Shown: positions 60,109 through 64,000 of the stretch, piece after piece | How positions within the stretch are numbered: position 1 is the stretch's first letter | Layout: the number at the start of each line of letters is the position of its first letter | Source of the DNA: Aphanomyces cochlioides | Taxonomy: Eukaryota > Oomycota > Saprolegniomycetes > Saprolegniales > Verrucalvaceae | Direction of reading: 5' to 3' | Length of the DNA stretch: 64,000 nucleotides | NCBI GenBank assembly: GCA_019828595.1 | Contig: JAHQRK010000013.1 | Span: forward strand, 1,891,501 to 1,955,500 | Made by a program: the position numbers and the translations under genes | The notes under the pieces: model-generated | Seen by the model: only the letters and a program-made list of their open reading frames with translations | Database searches by the model: none | What the model was told of the DNA's origin: nothing

Positions 60109-62335
60109 CAACAGAAGCAATTGATTGGCGTTTATTTCCCCACGACACGAGGCAGTTACGGTAAGAAATGGCAAAGCCAGTGGTCGATTTTCTGTCTGAT
60201 TCCTTGGCGAATGCTGAGTCAACGTAGACAACAAATCCATCATCCGCACTATCTGATCTCTTGTACACCAAACATCCATCAACAGTGCCTTTGAGGTAGC
60301 GCATAACTCGATTAATTCCAAAGATGGTGCTACTAGTCGGTTTGTCCATTTCCTCTGCAAGAACTCTTACAGCAGTTGAAATGTCTGGTCTGGTGATAAT
60401 GCTCGCATGAAGAAGTGATCCAATCTCCGATCTGACATTTGCATCTAATGTCTCCTCAACAGTCCCATTTTGTAAGAAATTTTCATCCATGGGTGTCGAC
60501 TTTGGGTTGGCCTCATCCATTTGAAAACGCTGTAGAACAGACTTCACATACGTAGTTTGGCTAAGTTTAATTCCATCCTCGAGTTGCTGTATCTCGATAC
60601 CAAGGAAATAGTCCACAGAGTCAAATGTGTTGATATCCCATTTTCAGACAAAATCTTTAAGAAGCTGTCAATGCGTTTTCGATCACGATGCATCACCAAC
60701 ATGTCATCAAAATACGCGACCACAATCAAAACAGAATCGCCTATCCCATCATAGTACATACAAGTGTCTGATTTAGCCCATGTAAATCCCATTTCAATCA
60801 TGAATGTAGTCAATGAGATCCACCCTGCACGACTGGACTGCTTTAATCCATACAATGCCTTTTTCAATTGCCATACTTTGCCATCTGGCTCCCAATATCC
60901 TTCCGCAGGCATCACGTAGATCAATTCAACTAAATCAGCTTTCACAAATGCTGTCTTTACATCATCTTGTCCAATTTGCCATTTGTGTTGCACACTCAAA
61001 GCTAACAAAAGTCGTATTGTGCTGTATTTCACGACAGGACTAAATGTTTCAGTATAATCAATTCCATGAACTTGACTGTATCCACCAGCTACAAGACGAG
61101 CTTTGTATTTGTCAATTTCACCACTAGATAGCATTTTGACTTTAAATACCCATTTAGTTTTAATGGCTTTCTGTCCAGCTGGAAGAGGCACGCAGTCAAA
61201 TGTGCCATTCGCAATGAGACTTTGAATTTCACTATCCATAGCGTTTTCCCATTCTGCAGCATCAGGTCGAGATAAAGCTTCATCTCTACTTTGAGGATCT
61301 CTAGTCGTAGCAATTAATCCAAAATGTCCATCAGACGTTAATCGATTTGGAGGACGCACGATTCTACCAGCTCTAGTAGTTGTAACCTCTTTCGTTCTGT
61401 TAGAACCAGTATCAATAGGTTGCCCTGGTGACATGGACTCGTCTTCGTCCACGTCAAAACGCAATTGTCGAGCAACGGGTGGAATGGTAAAAATGTCATC
61501 GTCATCAGAATATACTTGCGTATGAGTTCCTGTTTGAATTGAACCATGTCGACCTCTATTGTCGTTTGCACTTTCATCAAATTCACGTTGTAAGTCTCCC
61601 CCTGAATTTGAGGGGTCATAAATTCCTTGATATGAAATGTAATTGGGAAATTGGTCATCAGAGATTGGTGTTGTTGGATGCGTGGAGGGCGTTGAAGTCG
61701 CAGCTCCCACTGGTTCTGGAATATCAAACGCACCACCAGTGTGCTGTTCGCAAAATTCATTTTCGAGAAATACAACATCTCGAGAATGTACAATTTCTCC
61801 TTTGCCCTGGTGGGCGATACAGATAAGGTACGACAAACTGTCCTTTGAGTACCCCACAAACACACCAGCACGAGCGTTGCTGGCCAATTTGGAGCGATGT
61901 ACACTTGGAATATGAACCATGACTTTACATCCAAACACACGTAAATGATCAAGAGTGGGAAGTGTGCCCATAAGTGCTTCATATGGTGACTTCCCATGCA
62001 AAGCCCGTGAAGGGGATCTATTTCTCAAATGCACAGCACAATGCAAAGCTTCACACCAAAAATTAGATGGTAAATTTGATCCCAAAAGTAGCGACTTTGT
62101 CATTTCCATGAGAGTTCGGTTGCAGCGTTCGATAATTCCATTTTGGTGAGGTGAATGCCGTGTAGTAAATTCTTGAACAATCCCACGTGATAAGCAAAAT
62201 GAAGCAAAAGCACCGCCAGTGTACTCATTTGCATTGTCTGTTTTCACAAAGCGAACTTTCCTTTCACTGTATGCCTCCATTTTTGTTATGAAAGCCTTCA
62301 GACAGTTAGTTTGCTCCTCGGAATCTTTGATTTAA
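60109..62335 (-). pseudogene. pol: Ty1/Copia polyprotein (integrase, RT, RNase H), truncated
   Basis: From about 62335 the minus strand carries the integrase core (KTDNANEYTGGAFASF, HSPHQNGIIERCNRTLMEM), the GKSPYEALMG and VFGCKVMVHIP blocks, then reverse transcriptase (KTKWVFKVKMLSSGEIDKYK, VKTAFVKADL, KALYGLKQSSRAGW, active site YFDDML) and RNase H (RYLKGTVDGCLVYKRS, STTGFAISYRNCLVSWGNKR). A frameshift near 60620-60640 separates RT from RNase H. Gag, protease and the start of integrase are gone: Crypton sequence begins at about 62340. RNase H is cut at about 60109 by nested elements and resumes at 56078. Confidence 0.88.
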
Positions 62336-62339
62336 CTGC

Positions 62340-63870
62340 AAATGCACTGACAATGTGAAATGGCTCACAAGTCATGCTGACTATACCATTGAAACAGGGC
62401 GTCCGTTAGAGTTCGCAGAGTATATGAATGCGATCAAGATCGTGCGGCAAAGCACGAACAATCATAAGAATGATCACTTAAGCCTTGGAAGTGTCACGAC
62501 GCTTCAGTGGCACCAGATTGCCCGACTTGACGATATGATGAAATTGAGCTTTAGCGATCTATCCTACAATCCAATTCACCCGTCGACTTTGTTGTGTAAC
62601 AGAGGAACGAGAAGCTCCCCGACAAATCATTTTAGCCTCGATGGATGATCGCTTGTACCCGCTGCTAAATTTAGCTGTCTTTATCGAGTATACCAACCCA
62701 CCAGCCACAACAAATTCTTTTATCTATGGCAATGGATCGGACGGCCACAAAGTCATGCGTCAATTGTTGTCCAGTGCACTTGACCACTGCGAATTTCGTA
62801 AATTGTTGGACGGCGATCTTGGTACCCACAGCATCAGGAAGGGCGCTGCCACATATGGTGCAAAATGTGGTGTGTCTAAAGACCACATTGAGCTTCGTGG
62901 CCGCTGGCGTGGTCCTCGAAAGCAAGTCGATACGTACATTGATGTGGAAAGAGCTTTTCCCGACGCTCTTGTTGCTACTCGTTTGTGTGGTCCTAATGGT
63001 GCTAGTCGCTGTGCATTGTCCATGGTGGATTGGTGTACACCAGTCTTTAGAGTCGAAGACATGTGCAAGGCTATTTTCAAACAGTGTGGCTGAGTTGCTG
63101 TCTTTGCCTCTGATCTATGCCGCTGCTCAAGGAGTAAGTAGATTTGACTCTGAATTTGAGCTTATGCCTCGTACGTTGCGTGCCCGAATTCTCAGCTCCA
63201 TTAGAATTGCCACTAATATTTACCCCCAAGCCGAAGTGCCGCAGATTGTCTCGTTGGTTCCAGTGGATTTGATGGACAACTCAAATTGCTCGAGCTTGGA
63301 AATTCATTTGCACATGAACATGATCAATCGTCCAATGCATCGATCATTATGGCAGCAATTCGTGGTTTGTCTACTGAAATGAACGTTGTCAAGATGCGGA
63401 TTGAGGAGATCAATTGCCAGAATCAAGGCGAAATGATGTCAACAAGGTCAATGTTTCGATCTCAGTTGGATCGTATTCATTCATGTTTAAAAAGAAATGC
63501 TATCCAACCGGTTGTGCGTTCATCAATCCAAACGAGCAACATGGGCGATGCATCACTGGTCAGTGCAGTGGGAAAAGTGCAGTTGTCCAAGAGGCCAAGA
63601 GATCTGTACGAGCTTTTGAAGGAGTACGAATTTGGTTTGGGCGGCAACAAGCCCGCCAAACACTTCACAGAGAAGGAGCGTGGAGCCCAAAAGTTTGTCT
63701 TCTGCTTTCGTTTGAAGTTCTGGCTTCTTGTTGAGGGTTTACTGAAGCGTGGCCACACAAGCAACACGGCCATTGATGCAATGTATGCCAAACATGGCAG
63801 AGCGAGCTCCGTCACCACCATCTTGAACCTTCTGCGCAAGCTGAAGCCTAAGCCAAATGAGTTTGCATGA
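62340..63870 (+). pseudogene. Crypton tyrosine recombinase, 5'-truncated and frameshifted
   Basis: Begins within the recombinase (VTTLQWHQIARLDDMMKLSF, carrying the first catalytic Arg), continues LYPLLNLAVFIEYT, GTHSIRKGAATYGAK (His..Arg) and RGRWRGPRKQVDTYIDVERA (Tyr nucleophile). Frame changes near 62600, 63075 and 63285 are needed to read on through VAELLSLPLIYAAAQG to the C-terminal DNA-binding part (RPRDLYELLKEYEFGLGGNK, FCFRLKFWLLVEGLLKRG, VTTILNLLRKLKPKPNEFA). It adjoins the Copia relic directly. A second Crypton lies at 41187-43438, but the two are too different to be recent copies. Confidence 0.78.
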
Positions 63871-64000
63871 ACTGGCGAGTAATACACTGTACACACATTT
63901 ACAACCACTCATACTTGGTGTGACTTGTAGTGTGATGCATTGGAAGCCTACCAAAACCTACACAATTGATTTTGTGTAAAAATCACAAATGCGACATTTT

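Overview
The window looks like nuclear DNA of an oomycete, most likely a saprolegnialean close to Aphanomyces. The host genes belong to families typical of that group: a Cys-rich WRKY19-like zinc-finger protein, a START-plus-FYVE-like protein, an ankyrin-repeat protein, a four-TM tetraspanin-like protein and a MNN1-type mannosyltransferase. Introns are very short (about 40-60 nt, GT..AG), a U2 snRNA is present, and there are no bacterial operons. The species is inferred from family content only.

Layout. 1-863 is a DDE transposase running off the left edge. 1.1-11.9 kb holds a few host genes (GNAT acetyltransferase, ankyrin protein, WRKY19-like protein, tetraspanin-like protein) separated by gene-poor DNA. 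12.0-13.2 kb is a MITE sitting at the end of a broken START-gene paralogue.

13,268-30,504 is the centrepiece: a 17.2-kb Polinton/Maverick (polinton-like virus) with 280-bp terminal inverted repeats and a perfect 6-bp target duplication (ACTGTA). It encodes a complete virion morphogenesis set: adenain-type protease, double-jelly-roll major capsid, penton, packaging ATPase, probable minor virion proteins and an S74-chaperone fibre. It also carries protein-primed DNA polymerase B and a chromodomain integrase. Its most unusual cargo, next to the left terminal repeat, is an intron-containing Crinkler/RHS-type P-loop NTPase-nuclease gene with a helix-hairpin-helix tail.

30.5-64 kb is largely accessory DNA: a Harbinger element (transposase plus Myb partner), U2 snRNA, the intact START gene, a duplicated mannosyltransferase pair (38.2-39.6 and 54.1-55.5 kb), and an inverted-repeat element carrying a truncated CRESS-type Rep (39.6-41.0 kb) with a Rep-less relative at 52.1-52.8 kb. 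There are two Crypton tyrosine-recombinase genes, a mariner nested in a MITE and itself hit by a Stowaway-like MITE (45.2-47.6 kb), an ISL2EU-like Harbinger (49-51 kb), a Harbinger whose transposase core is inverted (56.6-59.4 kb), and a Copia polyprotein split by about 4 kb of nested elements.

The Polinton genes plausibly work together as a provirus: integrase and PolB for mobility and replication, capsid module for particles. The rest is a transposon graveyard in which insertion order can often be read from target duplications.
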